From: Oxyruncus cristatus
Taxonomy: Eukaryota > Chordata > Aves > Passeriformes > Cotingidae
Assembly (NCBI GenBank): GCA_013399855.1
Contig: VXAY01004102.1
Span: 930,594-994,593, forward strand
Reading direction: 5' to 3'
DNA length: 64,000 nt
Part shown: piece after piece, positions 1 through 12,521 of the stretch
How positions within the stretch are numbered: position 1 is the first letter of the stretch
Layout of the letters: each line of letters begins with the position of its first letter
Made by a program: the position numbers and the translations under genes
The notes under the pieces: generated by a model
Database searches by the model: none
Told to the model about the DNA's origin: nothing
What the model saw: only the letters and a program-made list of their open reading frames with translations

Positions 1-491
1 GTTTCTGCAATGAAAAAAAAAAGTATATTTAGAATCTGTGTCTAAGTTGTAAGGCAGCATAACCCAGGGGATACAAGATTATATTGCCTGCTAGTGCTGG
101 ATTTAGCACAAGCAAGTAAGGCAACGAAGACACAAAACTCTCATTATTCATATTAGTCCTGTGGAGAGGTAGAAAACCAGGCCAGTTGCTACATAAATCC
201 ATGTCACACTCACACAGGAGCCATGCCTATTTTCTTTGTATCATTCCAAGGACAGGAAATGTACTGCCAGAGGAGATTCCTTCAATACAGCATTTCCATA
301 TTCTCCATCCCAGGCATAATTTCTTTCTCCTTGTTTACAGAAGGCACGATTCACCTTGGTCCAGGCCCATGTCCCTCACCACTGGAGTTCCAATGCTCAG
401 TTCTGCCTATGGTGTGAATTAGCCCTGTACCAGTTGTGTTCTGCTCTGCCACGCAGGAGTGATTAATTCAAATAAAGGACACTTCTGTTAC
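1..491 (-). other. Start of intron downstream of exon 15
   Basis: The sequence begins with the GTAACA donor of exon 15. I see no repeat, RNA gene or convincing coding exon. A weak phase-compatible candidate near 362-411 is described among the rejected items. Confidence 0.6.
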
Positions 492-623
492 CTTTGAGGG
501 GAATTGCCACTTCTACAAAATCTTTCTTGGAGCGTTTATTTATCCAGTCATTGTGAACAAAAACATGTGAAGCAAAAGGGTAGAAGTCTTCTTTTATAAC
601 AATTTTTTCCAAGAACCACTCAT
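492..623 (-). CDS. Multi-PLAT protein, exon 15 (last in window): PLAT F, C-terminal part
   Basis: Two bases complete Asp 718, then residues 719-761 follow, and the exon ends with one base of the next codon at CAAAG/GTAACA. The acceptor is TATTTTCCATCAG. EWFLEKIVIKED is the conserved Trp-Phe-Leu loop and strand, equivalent to GWFLDKIVI in exon 5. The closing segment FVHNDWINKRSKKDFVEVAI keeps a Trp but replaces the acidic run with basic residues. Exon 15 corresponds to exons 5 and 6 of PLAT B fused without the second intron. The gene must continue below position 1, because the codon is split and no stop or convincing further exon follows in 1-491. Confidence 0.92.
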
Positions 624-2179
624 CTGATGGAAAATAAATGGGACATTATTCATTTATACCTTTTAAGCAATAAAATATTCTGTGTACCCAGTCATAAGTT
701 TCTATCTTTGGCAAATCAGTAAAGTGTGGTTTTTTGATGAACTTCTTAAGGAAATAAGACTTCTGAAAATGTATGTTGGCAGTGTGTATATGTATTTCTG
801 TCTGTTCCATTACACTCCAAAATATTTGACAAAGTGAAGAAGTCTTTACATTTTTACAGATCTTGTGAAATTAAATGTAGGGATAGATTTGTTGTTATGA
901 TCTATTACCATCTCAAAGTATGGAAAGTCTTCTGTCTGAGATTTTTAGATACAAGAAGGGAAATTATACTATCAATATCAATATTGATCTCAATATCAAT
1001 ATTGATATCAATATCAATATTTTCCGAAAGGAAAAAGGATCAGGATTTCTATGACATTAGCCATCAAAAAATTCACTCAACACAGTGGTGAGACACTAAT
1101 AAGACACAAACTTTGGCTTAAAATTTTATCTTGATTGAGAGTAATGTGTTGATTCTTTGGAAACAAAGCATTTGAAGAGTGAGATCTCTGAGTAAACTTG
1201 GTTACACTCCAAGTCTTGGTGAAGTGAATGAGGGTTTTAATGTTACCATCTAGGAAATATATGGGAAATAGTCTCCCAATAAGTTTGTCTGAGTCTGAGT
1301 TTTCCACCCAGAGTCAGTTTATAATCTTGTTTTTTTTTTTTTTAAATATGAAAGAACAAGAGACTCAGCTTATCATGCACTGGAAGAATCTTATCTCCAT
1401 TATCAACATCATCTATAGAAGTAGAATATCTGTAGAGTCTCTGTTTTGTTGCCTTTAAAAAACAATGCGCCAAAATTGTAGCCAAAGGATTGAATTCATG
1501 GTACTTCTTGCTGTTGCTATTCATTTTTAAGAAATAAACAATTTTCTTTATCTCCAACAGATGCTGGAGAGATGGAAGGAGAATGAGAAAAAATGCTGCA
1601 AGAGTGCAGCCTTTTTATCTGCCACTCAACCTCCCATACGCAGTATCCCTTAAAAAAATACATATTTTGCATGGATTAGAAGAAAAAAAGTTATGAGACC
1701 AGAACAGCCTTTCTTCCCTCTTCTTCTTCCCAATCTAATGAAGCAATTTTATCTTCTTATCTTTATCTAGAAGCATTTAGTCCTGAAAGTAAACTTTTTT
1801 TTTTAATTATCCACAATGTAAAAATGGAGAGAAAGACAAAAATTACAAAAGTTGCAAAAGCATGGTGTCATACTGCTTCCTGAAAAAAAACCCCACCTTG
1901 TTGACTGCAATTCTTAAAACATTTTAACTATGGAGAAGAGTTTCACATACAATTTTACCATTTTGCATTTTCACAACATTTCCTGGGATGCCTTTGCACA
2001 TTTTAGTAAAACCAAGCTGAATCCAGATACTTGACACGTATAATCCAACAGAAATAATGAACAGCAGAAAATGGAGTGCATATTAATGCTAAATTTAAAA
2101 CATTTCTGAAGTTCTAGGATCTCCTAAATCTAATCATTTACATTATTATTACCTTACATTAACTGGGAAAATTGCTGAC
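624..2179 (-). other. Intron 14
   Basis: AT-rich intron between exons 14 and 15. It contains a palindromic hexanucleotide array near 969-1022 and T- or A-runs; nothing else is recognised. Confidence 0.8.
969..1022. repeat. Palindromic AT microsatellite
   Basis: Repeats of ATCAAT joined as ATCAATATTGAT, a perfect 12-bp palindrome, recur several times in about 54 bp. The stretch can form hairpins on either strand. Confidence 0.85.
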
Positions 2180-2258
2180 CTTTTTTTAGGCTTTTAAATC
2201 CAACCAGAACTTGATTCAACTTGCCAAGGTATACTGATTTGATTTTGAAAATATCCAC
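2180..2258 (-). CDS. Multi-PLAT protein, exon 14: PLAT F, central strands (79 bp)
   Basis: This exon encodes residues 692-717 plus the first base of Asp 718. It begins in phase 0 after CATATTGTAG and ends with an A-run and G before GTCAGC. VDIFKIKSVYLGKLNQVLVG matches the PLAT strand V-D-x-F-x-I-x-A-V-x-L-G-x-L. The His-Asp-Gly turn that should follow is replaced by FKSLKK. It has the same length, start phase and end phase as exon 4 of PLAT B, so the same intron interrupts both domains. It is too short for an ORF search; the splice sites, exact phase fit and motif identify it. Confidence 0.9.
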
Positions 2259-4982
2259 CTACAATATGAAAATAATGAAAGTTATATTTTAATAAAAGTC
2301 AATATGTATCTGCTTTTGAATATTTATCAGTTTAGTCTTGTGTCTGGTCACCGGTTTGTATCTCAATGGAAGCAAATTTATCTCATATATGCCATTTCAT
2401 TGCCTTTGAGTTCATAATTAAATATTACATGCTATAACTGACCTTTTCTGATCCAGTAATTACTATGAATTATGAATTTCAGAATGCTGCCGTATTTAAT
2501 AGGAAGCAATTTTGGAAACATCACATACACACACTAGAGTTAAAGTGTTTTTTTCTAGTACCTTCATGGACTGAAATAACCAAATCAGATACTAGTATGT
2601 TGAAAGTTACTTTGATCCAGAACCTAACTTACAATGAAACTGATGAATAGGTGTCTAATAATTCTGAAAATCTGAAGCAATTTCATTTTCACTAAAATTC
2701 ACAGTTAATTTAGCAGGAATTAGGTAAGTAAATGGGAATTAAGTGAATGGTATCTGTGAAGGTTTCAACCACTGTGCTATTAGGATAAGGATTCCTCATT
2801 GAAATTGTCTCTCTAATAGGTCAGATTTTCTACATACAAAAGACTTGAATGATTAACAGACTTCATGGAAACTTTCATTTTTTTCCCCTATTGTAATTCT
2901 TATAGTGTATTCACCTTCTTGCACAAACATGTTAATCTACTTCTTTGTGCAGTCATCTCCATAATCAATGGGAAAGCTCACGTAAGTGTGCACACTGATA
3001 CTGGGAACACACATGGCTTAGTGTTATTTGTTGGTTCTTTTGAATTGGGCCTGGAGAAGTGAGGTTTGGAAAAATTATTCATTAATGGATTCATCTTCTC
3101 TTTTGGGAACACAGCTGTGAAATTAAATCTCCATAGCTGAGACTTTTATTTTGTGTGACTTTATGAGCTATCCTGCTGTAGACAGAAGTTGTCTTGGAAA
3201 GGTTGCGTTGAAAATGCAAGTTGAATACAACAATGGGGACTAGTTTGAAAACAAACATTAAAATCTTTGTATTGTTTCCATAGTTGTATAGTCCCCAAAA
3301 TTCACACTGTTTGTGAAAATCATATTGATGACAAGAATCATCTAGAAAAAAAGAGCAATTACTAAGAACATAGCATTAGTCATTTGAGGGAAAACTGGAA
3401 TAAAGAAAACTGTGACAGAATGAACCCAAACAGTTGTTACTTGAAATCTTTTCTATAAGCAGAATATTAAGGTGCTACAGCCCAGGATATAGAAAAGCCT
3501 TTTAGAGTTTCAGAGGAAGGATTTGAACAAGCCTGTTCAAAACCTGACAGAGAATCTGGATTATACAGAAAAATCCTTGTGAATTTGCAGGTGAGTTGCA
3601 CTTCCACGAAACTGAATATTCACAGAAGTCAAGAGCTATTGTTCACATATTTTTCTCTACAAGTTTTATTCTTAGCAAAAATGTAACGCATTCTTACAAA
3701 ATAAGAGAATTTTTTAAAAGGTCAGGACAGTTCAGTTTTCTGAAAGAAACAGGAATCAGCCTTTCTTTCAGTCTGTACTGATACCTTATCCATTGTAGCA
3801 GTCTTGCTGTTCGGATTTCTCTAAGGTACTATCCTTAAGACATACTATGTAGAACTATTATCTATATCACCAAAATGAGTAATCTATAAAATTTCCTACA
3901 TTAAAAGCAAGATGAGCCCTGCTATTCTGTCATCATTAATTTCAGTTTTGTCTTGTGAAGTCTGAGCTACGAGTTTGATCAGTTCTTGATGAATGTGACA
4001 TTGGGCACGGATATTCTCTTCCAGAATGGAGAAAGAAACTACAGGAATACAGAGGGCACAGTGACTAAGGTTTGGTTTCGTTTTCATACAACAGTACTGT
4101 TTTTTCAAGAACCTTTCAAAATCGTAAGAAAAGCAAATAAACTGAGGCATGTATAAAGAATAAATTAAGCATATTGCAAGCAGTTTTCTCTAGATTTATG
4201 CAGCAGAGAAGACACTACTCGAGATTGGCTGGCAACAGTGAAATACTCTCTCCTGCCCTCCCCAAAAGAAATTCCTATGTACTTTACAATGATTTTATGA
4301 ATTCTTTAAAACAAAAAAACTTCCAAGCTTAAATTCAAATAAACAGTAGTGTCTAGTAAAGCATCAGCTAGACACATCCTGTTGATCTGAAATGGATATT
4401 TCCTTTTGCTCTGACACTTTAGTTACTTTTTTCTTGTGCCAATAATCACTCCAGGAATTACTCTTCTAGGAAAAGCCATTTAACCTCAAAAAACAACAAT
4501 ATGTTTACCATGTTGAAAAGCAATAAGTGGGTGGACAAATTGGAAACATGAAAAAATAAGACTCTGCTTGAAACACTGACAGTGTTCAGGAGAGTTAACA
4601 AGAAAAGGTCATGGATAGTTTAGATTGAGTGGTTGCAAATGCAAGATATTCTAACAGAAATTATATCAGTTCTACCAATCAGGCACATTTTAACAAAGGA
4701 GCAATGCCTCCCCGGCCTTGAAAGAACTCTTAGAGAACCTTTAGTCCAACTCATAATTACTTCATTAGCTTAACTGTTTTACTGTTGAACAATGCTGAAG
4801 ATGTTTTAAAACAACTTCACCTATAGACACAATCGCCTCCAAGTTACAAGGGAAAATTATGTCTACATGGAATATAAAACCTAGGTATTTCTGATACTCT
4901 GTACATGAAAGGCTTTCTGTAAACATAAGTTTTAACAAAAAGACACTCACAGGTTCAGTTCTATTTTCCCTCATTGTTTTAC
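2259..4982 (-). other. Intron 13
   Basis: 2.7 kb of AT-rich intron with no repeat family, RNA gene or extra exon recognised by eye. The minus-strand ORF at 3896-4150 shows no PLAT motif and no matched splice sites. Confidence 0.75.
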
Positions 4983-5134
4983 CTGCCCTCTTGCCAAAGT
5001 GATCAGGCTCTTTTTCGAGTTAAGCCATCGTTTCCCCGAGTAACTTTTTTCTCCTTGTATACAAAGATAAGCCTCACCAGTGGCATCTGCTTTCTTCAAG
5101 TCTCCCGTGTGCAAATGGATTGCGTATTCCACAA
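4983..5134 (-). CDS. Multi-PLAT protein, exon 13: PLAT F, N-terminal half
   Basis: Two bases complete Val 641, then residues 642-691 follow and end in phase 0 at Gln (ARGQ). The acceptor is TTTCATTGAAG and the donor CAG/GTAAAA. VEYAIHLHTGDLKKADATGE starts a PLAT repeat with TGD retained and a changed loop. AYLCIQGEKSYSGKRWL follows the YGExGDSGxRxL pattern of the family. The half-domain ends LARGQ, the same break as exon 3 (FQRGQ). At 152 bp it is one codon shorter than exons 3 and 9. The open frame continues into the intron at both ends. A longer ORF on the same strand just upstream (5168-5407) is intronic and shows no PLAT pattern. Confidence 0.95.
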
Positions 5135-8100
5135 CTTCAATGAAAATAGACATAAAAACTTAAAAAGTCAGCAGAAGAAAATACTCATTCTCTTCTTGCC
5201 CGAAACCTCCGTTATATAACAATTCCCAGTAGAAACCATTGCAAATTTCATCCAAATCCCATACTGTGTCACAAAACAAGGAGTACAGGTTTCTTCAGTC
5301 CTGGTGATGTACACAACCCAAACATATTCCCTCGTACATCTCCCTGTATGGCAATCTGCAGAATACAGATTTGTTCTGCTCTGATACCACTCCCAGAAAA
5401 TCAGCACTCCTGGCTGCTGACTGAGGCACAGGATCTCCTGTGTACTGTCCCCTTCCTCCTAAGGTAGAAAATTCCTTTCTTAGAAAAATGTCATGTTTAC
5501 ATCCTCTTTGGAAAGCCTGAGTTTTTCTTTCTAAGATTATTTACTGATATTTCTTTGTTACTTCCTTCCCTCTCTTTATTTCTATTTATCACTAGACAGA
5601 CAATGATACTATCAGAATAATCTTGAGTTAAAATATGTTAATGTGAAAGAGAAATGATGACATAAAAATGCTTTCAACATCAACTTTAATACATAAATAT
5701 AAAGGCCTCCTCACATTTTGTATCAGACTCCAAAGAACCTTCCATTTACTGCACAATAACCCATAAATCCAGGTCAGCTAAGGGAACTTTAAGGGAGAAC
5801 ATTCCTGATTTTCCCATTTGTGGTCATAATATAGCAATGAGAAGAGGTACCTCTGACCCCTATAGGAAGTTTCTGCTTCCTTACCTCTTTCTGACACAAT
5901 ACATAGGGAAGTGATGCAGATGAGACAAGATTGCATTAATACCAAAGAAACTTCATGGAAAACTCCTATGTTCACTTTTTAAATGACCTATTTTAGCTCC
6001 GTAGTTTTTCATGGAAACAAGAAACAAGCAAACACTTAAACAGAAACAGGTCACAATCTCAATATTCATTGTTATTTGCATCATTTTAACAAGAAGAAGT
6101 CCAGGAAAAAAAAAGAAGGGGTTTTGGGGGGTTGATTGGGTTTTTTTTTCCTTCTGGTGTTGTGTGTTGTTATTCAGGTTATAATAAATCTCATTTGTAT
6201 GGTGTGTTCATTTGTATAATGTGTTCATTTGTGCTCATTTGTGTAATGAGCTGGTGCTGTCAATCTAGGAATCTAACTTTGGTGGCTATATTAGGAATAA
6301 GATCCTTATGCAGTCAGCAGGGAAAGGCAGGTACATAGAAAATACCTATGGTGGGTTCTCATATATTCTAGAGATAGACACTAGAAGTTAGGAGTCAGAT
6401 GGTCTAAATGTTCATCTGCTTTCAACCACGAGCATCATTTCTTCAGCCTAATAAAAAAAGCTATTATCTTGCAGCAACATAGGGTTGTAAAACACCTTTC
6501 TAGTATTTTTAGTAAGGAAGAAAACATTTTTATCCACTGTAAAATTCAAAGTCACATTTAGGATGTGGGTAATGAGCAATGCACACGTACCGAGAATATA
6601 TTCAAGAATGCTTATATTATCTCCTGAAAGAGCACCAAGACAGATTTTTTTTTTTTTTTTAAGGACTGAACAGCCTTAAAATCCAACATTTTACAAGTAC
6701 TGAGCTATCTTTGACTACCACTATCAGCCCCAACTCCCACAGCCTTCATCACAGGAGCAGTAAAACATAGACAGCATCTAGACTATGTGACATTTACGTG
6801 GAGCAGAAAGTCTTCCAGCCTCACTCCACCACTTGTGGAACCTGGAACCTGGTTGGCTCTACAACAACTGTTTTCCCAGGAAAGTCATGTGTGTAAAGAA
6901 GGGAAGTGGTGCTTAAGACAGACATGAAACCAAGGAGAAGCACTTTCAGTTTCACAATTGACAGTATAAGCTAGAGAGCACTGAAATACACATTGTTTAA
7001 GTCTGAAACACATATTTCAGTCTAAAGCGTGTCATAGGATACACGAATATCTAAGCATACATCCTGGAAACATCTGAATTTTCAGGACATTTTGCTTCTT
7101 CAATCAAATTTATTCCAAGTTAGAAATGGCCCAATTTAACCAAAGTGTACATTTTTTTGAAAAGATATAATTATAAGAAATTTCTAGTAGGTTTGAGAAT
7201 GATTCTCTGAACCCAGAAGCTAAAGCTGTCATTTTTTTTCATGCGTAGGTGATAGGAAAACAGGGAGAAAAAAAAATGTTCTGAGGATATTTATTTTTAA
7301 GCTTTTCTTACAGCTCTTTTCACAAGTTGGTGCTATTCATACTGAGTGTTATAATCAAAAGGCCTGAATTCAAATATTGTGACATCTTCTATAGCTATGT
7401 CTTTGTATGTCTAAAATGAAAAGGTCACATAACTGGATTGTTAAACAGTGGGTTTGCATTCTGACTTTAAAATTATTATCTAAAAGTATTCATTGAATAA
7501 TAAGGGCTGTTATCAGTCTGCTAATAAAAGTGTGTTCATTGCAATAAACTTCTGAAATGTTTATGTTTCTCTTTTACTACACGGGGAAGAAGTTCGAGAA
7601 AAGCTGCTGAAAAGTAGCTTTATTTCACTGCAGCACTATTTACTTCAGGGACTTTCCCTGGGATTTTTTGTTTTTTTTAATAAGTTAAACTAAGGGGTGG
7701 GAAAGTACTTGTAATTGATAGTATCACCCATGTTTGATGATAAGAAGTAAAACGAGTTTTCTGAGACTGGGTTGTGAGACCTCTCACTGCCAGGTGAGAG
7801 GCAGCATAGCTGCATTAAAGTAACTACACAGACTTACACTTGCTGGAGTTCCAGATAACTGAAAGCACATGAGCTGTCCAGGTGACACCTTAGCATTTAG
7901 CCAATGGCATTTTTGCTTTCGGGGCAATTAGGATATGAAGGTAAGATTCTAAGTTATTTATCTAGAGTGTTGCCTTGTCTGTGTAACTGGGCCATGTGAG
8001 CAGATTTGTTGGAGTCAAAAGGATACTTGAGTGCATAAGATCAAAAGAATTTGGTCCACAGGTCTGATCACTCATTTGGGGTGGATTAGAAATCACAGCA

Positions 8101-10281
8101 TTCATGTTTTTACTGCTTTAGTCCAGAATCATTAATATATGTAGTCACGAGCTTAGCATTAATCACACAAGTAATATTCAAAAGAGATAGACTCTAAAAA
8201 TTAAGTGTCTCTCATGTTTTTCCTGGGTCAGTATTTTCAGCTGAATCTACTGAATCTATTGATGCATAATGTAAAGCTCAGCGTAGTCACAGCAAATATT
8301 TCCCATTAATTTTCTACTATATAAGTGAAATAACAGTATACAAAGTAACCCCTGTGAAAGGAGTCATAACACAAAAGAGATTGTCAGAAATGGGGTAATA
8401 GTTTTCAGAAAGAGTTTGGGACCATTCTACCAGATGAACAACATACCCAAGCAAAAAAGATCTACTAAGACAACTGTTTTGTTCATCCTTGTCATTCTTT
8501 GTTTCTTCCCAATCCTATGATAAAGTTCTGTTTTCAGACGTGAGCCAATACAGAGTGAAACTGAAAATGATCACCTAATGCTCATTTAAAAAGGGAAAAA
8601 ACATGCCATAAATTAAAGATAGGAGAGTAAATACTTTTTTTTTCTTCTTTTTTTTTTTTGGGGGGGGGGGCATCTAGGAATGAAGCTGAAATATAAGGAA
8701 GAAGCTGACATAAACTTTAGGCTGAATTAGTATTGGGGTCACAGAGAATAAAACTGATATTTACACCTCCAGTTGGAGATCTCTGGACTCCACAAAATGG
8801 TTTGTGAGAAACTTCCTAGGTTAGCAGATACTCTCATCTATGGAATAATTTTTGAGAGAAAGCATATACCAGAATTTTCCAGGAAAAACATCCTAACTTC
8901 CTTATATACCTCAAAAATTAATTGCTTTGCACATCAGAATAATGTATCTTCATTTGGTTCTTAGCATAATTCAAGGGTTGTATTTCACAATTTATTTTTT
9001 TTTAATTTCTGGATTTTTTATATGTAGTTAAAAATTTAAAAAGTTTTCATTCAGAAAATAATTATCAATATTTATGATTTGTCCCATTTTTTCATAAATA
9101 AATTAGGGAAATAGAACTTTTTAACAAGTTCTAGAATACAATTCATGATTGTACATCCAAAATACAATACATCCAACATCCAAAGGTTTTGGATTTTTTG
9201 TCTGATGGATCAAAACTCTAAAATTTTAAGATTTTTCAGTAAATGACTACAATGTGGCTAACTTTTTTAAATTATGCAAACACACACTAAACCAGAATTT
9301 TAAAAGGTCTTCAGTGGGTTTGTTCAAGTTTCAACTTAAAATTTGATGAAATATTTAGGAAACATTCCTTAGAGAATGGTGTGCAAAAGTTCACGTGGTC
9401 TATTTTATTCCTTTTTCTGGGCTGCTTTTACCTTTTTCTATTAGTTTCTGTTTTAGCAGAGCACTTTTTGTACTATAGCCTCTAGCAGTAAACCTGTTAG
9501 TGGCACTAAAAGCTTCGACATAAGATCTTTACTATCCCCATCAATCCTCTTTATTCTAATGAGCTGGATAGTTGGGAAGCCTGTTCTTAAGTACTAGCGA
9601 TCAGGTTATCAGTATGCAATTGGTTGTTCCTCAGCATATTCCAGGAGGGGGTGGCAGAAAGCACTTAATCATCTCTTTGGCATCATACCATTCACATGTG
9701 CTACTAACATGTAACTTAATATATACTTCTGTAGAATATTACTTGCTGTACTATAAATTTCTCATTGGCACCAGTAAAACACTAGTGCAATTGAAATTCT
9801 TGGATATCTCTTTGCTGGCTAATTGTAACACATTTTAAGAATTCCACCTTTGTTTTGTAGGGGATCTTTGCAATTCTTTCATTCTTAAAAAAATTGCTGT
9901 GTTTCTCATGTATATTTCTTTGTGAATAGGAAGACACAGGTAATATCACAGAGTAGATGATATTTTGTACACACCTTCAGCTGACATAGCATTAATATGA
10001 AGAGATAATAAATAATCAAGAGCTAAAACTGAAACACCATTTAAAAGGAAAGAAGCCAAATACTATGGTGTCAGCAGTTAGAGCATCTGTCATAATCCTC
10101 CTACCAATGATTTCTGTTTTCTCAGCTTACTTCTGTGATCAATGCATGTGTAAAATCATTATATTCCTTAATATCAAATACTTATGGAAATCCTCACACA
10201 ATATTTTAGGCCCAAAAGAGATATATACTGGTATTCCACAGACAGATTCTGACCCCAGTAACAAAAAAGGACGTAGCTTAC
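5135..10281 (-). other. Intron 12
   Basis: 5.1 kb of intron. It contains homopolymer runs (T-run near 6643, T/G run at 8635-8670) and a short GTGTTCATTTGT-type direct repeat near 6200-6245. No TE family is recognised with confidence. Confidence 0.75.
8635..8670. repeat. Poly-T followed by an 11-base G run
   Basis: A T-rich tract of about 25 bases ends in eleven consecutive G residues (8660-8670). On the gene's own strand this is C11 followed by an A-rich tract. Confidence 0.9.
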
Positions 10282-10492
10282 CAGGCAAAGGCTCCTGATC
10301 TGCATAGAGAGCTGGCAGTTCCACACATTTGTCTTCCTTAGGGTTGAACCAGCAGTCAAAAGCTAAATGCATTTCTTCCTTTGTGCCTGTGTGCTTCATA
10401 TGCAGTAAATCTAAGTGCCACGGCTGTTTCAGCTCACTATGTGGGCCAGTTACCTGAACTTTGTATATTGAGCCAACATCTGCCAGTTCATC
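10282..10492 (-). CDS. Multi-PLAT protein, exon 12: PLAT E, C-terminal half
   Basis: This exon encodes residues 571-640 plus the first base of Val 641. It begins in phase 0 after CCCTCACATAG and ends CCTG/GTAAGC. ELADVGSIYKVQV aligns with the LGxLYKIRI strand of PLAT A, but the His-Asp-Asn/Gly turn is gone (TGPHSELKQ) before the conserved aromatic PWHLDLL. The closing segment LAFDCWFNPKEDKCVELP keeps Cys-Trp and an acidic-lysine run. The end DQEPLP resembles the ends of exon 2 (KELLP) and exon 8 (TLP), the standard inter-domain junction. PLAT E is predicted to fold but not to bind Ca2+ in the usual way. Confidence 0.93.
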
Positions 10493-11482
10493 CTATGTGA
10501 GGGGAAAGAGAAGATGAATAGATCTCATTTTAATTGTGCCAGAACAAATGTAGTTGGTAGCTGTACACAACACTTGAAAAAACTTCAGTAGTTAAAGAAT
10601 TGGGGCAGATTTATAACTAGTACTATTTTTCTCCTTTTGAATCAATACAAAATTGATTTAATAATGTGAATGAGGAGATGGAATGCTTGGGGTTTGATAT
10701 CAGGGAAAAACCAATAGCAGTCACTGCTGAAAACTGTACATAGAACAAGGCACAGTGTTCATATATATTACACCATTTCAGTAAGTTATTTTCAGGCACA
10801 GAAGCTTTGGTTGATTTTTCAAATTTTGAACAGTATTGGAAATATTTCTTACCATTTGTAATACAAAAATTGTGCAATTAACTATAAATGCAAAGGATAG
10901 CTAACCTGATGTTAAGAAAACATCCAAAAAATCCTCCATCTTCACTCTAGATCATGTTTTCATGTAGAAGATGTCCATTAAAATCTTGCACTCATGCTTG
11001 AGAAAAAAAATTCTAGATCTACTGGGGATAATACAGCATCTCTATGACATACCATTGGTTGAGTAAGTGAAGGTAGAGGAGGCCTTAGATACTATAATTA
11101 TTGGCTTAAAATTATTTTTTTCCCTCTATGGGGGAAAAAAATAGGGAGAAAACAGAAGTTGTCTTTTCCTCTTTCTATTCACTATTTCTCATATTCTTTC
11201 CTCTGCTCATTCCTTTCAAATAGTGCCCAGGTAGTAGAAGTGCATGTGACTTGACTTCAGCCTTTCCTCTGACATGGCACCTCCAGTTTCACATTATGTT
11301 TTTCTATTTACCAGAGATTCTTAGAAAAAACTTAGGAAAATCTTCTGACTACTCCATGTTTTTGGCTAGTCTAGTCTGCTTAGTTCCTCTTTCATTAAAG
11401 AGAAGTGGAACTTCAAACCCCAGACAATTATTTCTTTAGCTCAATCACCAATGAGAAAAAGAAAGTGATAATAAATAACACC

Positions 11483-11518
11483 AAAAAAAAAAAAAAAAAA
11501 AAAAGAGAGAGAGAGAGA
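11483..11518. repeat. Poly-A plus (GA)n tract
   Basis: About 22 consecutive A residues are followed by seven GA units. It is a simple repeat lying some 100 bp from a CR1 fragment but not part of it. Confidence 0.9.
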
Positions 11519-11620
11519 AACTATCCTAGAAAAAGCAGTTTATTTAGAGAAACATGGTGGTAGGGATAAATAAGTTACATGAAAGAGAAAAATAAACTTA
11601 TGGTAGGTTTCATCCCATTT

Positions 11621-11955
11621 ATCATAGAGTCACAAAATCAGAGAATATGCTGAGTTGGACAGGACCCACAAGATTATCAAGTTCAACTCTTATCCCTGCA
11701 CAGGACCATCCCCAAGAGTCACATCATGAGCCCAAGAGTATTGTCCACGTATCTCTTGAACTCTGGTGGGCTTGGTGCTGTGACCATATCCCTGGGGAGC
11801 TTGTTCTAGTGCCCAACCACCCTCTGGGTGAAGAACCTTTTTCTAGTGTTCTGACACAACTTCAGGCCATTCCCTTGGATCCTGTCACTGTTCACCACAG
11901 AGAAGAGATCAGTGTCTGACCCTCCTCTTTCCCTCATGAGGAGGTAGTGATTCTT
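11621..11955 (-). mobile_element. CR1 LINE, 3' fragment
   Basis: Read on the plus strand, the fragment starts with the reverse complement of the CR1 3' terminus (ATCATAGAGTCACAAAATCA) and runs through the conserved 3' UTR and ORF2-end landmarks: a GGACCCACAAGAT-type stretch, the block with GTGCCCAACCACCCTCTGGG, and a CCTCATGAGGAGGT end. The element's sense strand is therefore minus, the same as the host gene. It is about 335 bp, 5'-truncated as most CR1 copies are, and carries no intact ORF. CR1 is a non-LTR retrotransposon that encodes an endonuclease and reverse transcriptase; this copy is inert. Confidence 0.88.
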
Positions 11956-12333
11956 CCTTCCCTATCATCAGCCCCAAAAGCTCTACAGTATCCCGTGGCA
12001 TACTGTATGCTTACAAATTATTTACTTTTGTGAGATCAACAAAGTCTGTAAATCAGTACATGCAGCACGGTGTATGCTGTGATATGCACCAAGAGACCGA
12101 TTCGCTTACTTAAACATTCTCAGTATGAGACACTGGGAGGATCTGCTCGTTCCAAAACCCTTGTTAGAATGTTGCTATCTACAAACAAAAATGATGACCT
12201 GTGCCAAACTACACAGAGGACTTAAAAATCAATTTGGTAGTTTAGTTTAAAGAAACAATTTATCTCAGAATTAAGTGGGTTATTTGCCACATGATTCATA
12301 GACTTTTCTTGCAATAGAGAAGGGTTGAAGTAC

Positions 12334-12521
12334 TTTGATCTGCATTGCTTTCCCCGTGACTTGAAGTGGTAACTTTTTGCAGCTCAGGTTGCCGTAGAAG
12401 ATAAAAGAAAGGTGTATTGGATCCTCATTGCTCAAGTCAGATCCAGTGATATCCATTATCCAGAGACCTGATGATTTCATGTTGATTTCAGGCAGTTTAG
12501 GACTAAGAGTTAATCTTCTAC
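12334..12521 (-). CDS. Multi-PLAT protein, exon 11: linker plus PLAT E, N-terminal half
   Basis: Two bases complete Gly 508, then residues 509-570 follow and end in phase 0 (QIK/GTACTT). The acceptor TTTTTAAAG is AT-rich but has a pyrimidine tract upstream. About 18 residues (RRLTLSPKLPEINMKSSG) precede the first recognisable strand LWIMDITGSDL, so this domain starts later than its neighbours and the exon is the longest N-terminal half (188 bp). The loop NEDPIHL does not resemble AGTDANV, while LSFIFYGNL fits the second strand. PLAT E is the most diverged repeat here. Phase agreement with exons 10 and 12 and conserved splice sites are the main support. Confidence 0.92.

Larger units (their letters stand above)
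10493..12333 (-). other. Intron 11
   Basis: 1.8 kb of intron that includes a poly-A/(GA)n tract at 11483-11518 and a CR1 3' fragment at about 11621-11955. The remainder is unremarkable. Confidence 0.8.

Noticed and set aside
362..411. A phase-compatible minus-strand candidate exon after exon 15 (acceptor CACCATAG, donor CCAAG/GTGAAT)
   Set aside because: The acceptor has no pyrimidine tract and the 17 or so residues it encodes have no PLAT pattern, although a new PLAT start is expected next.
3896..4150. Minus-strand ORF between exons 13 and 14, considered as a PLAT exon
   Set aside because: No PLAT motif, and exons 13 and 14 already join in phase without it.
5168..5407. Minus-strand ORF just upstream of exon 13
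   Set aside because: Exons 12 and 13 join perfectly in phase and this ORF carries no PLAT pattern or matched splice pair.
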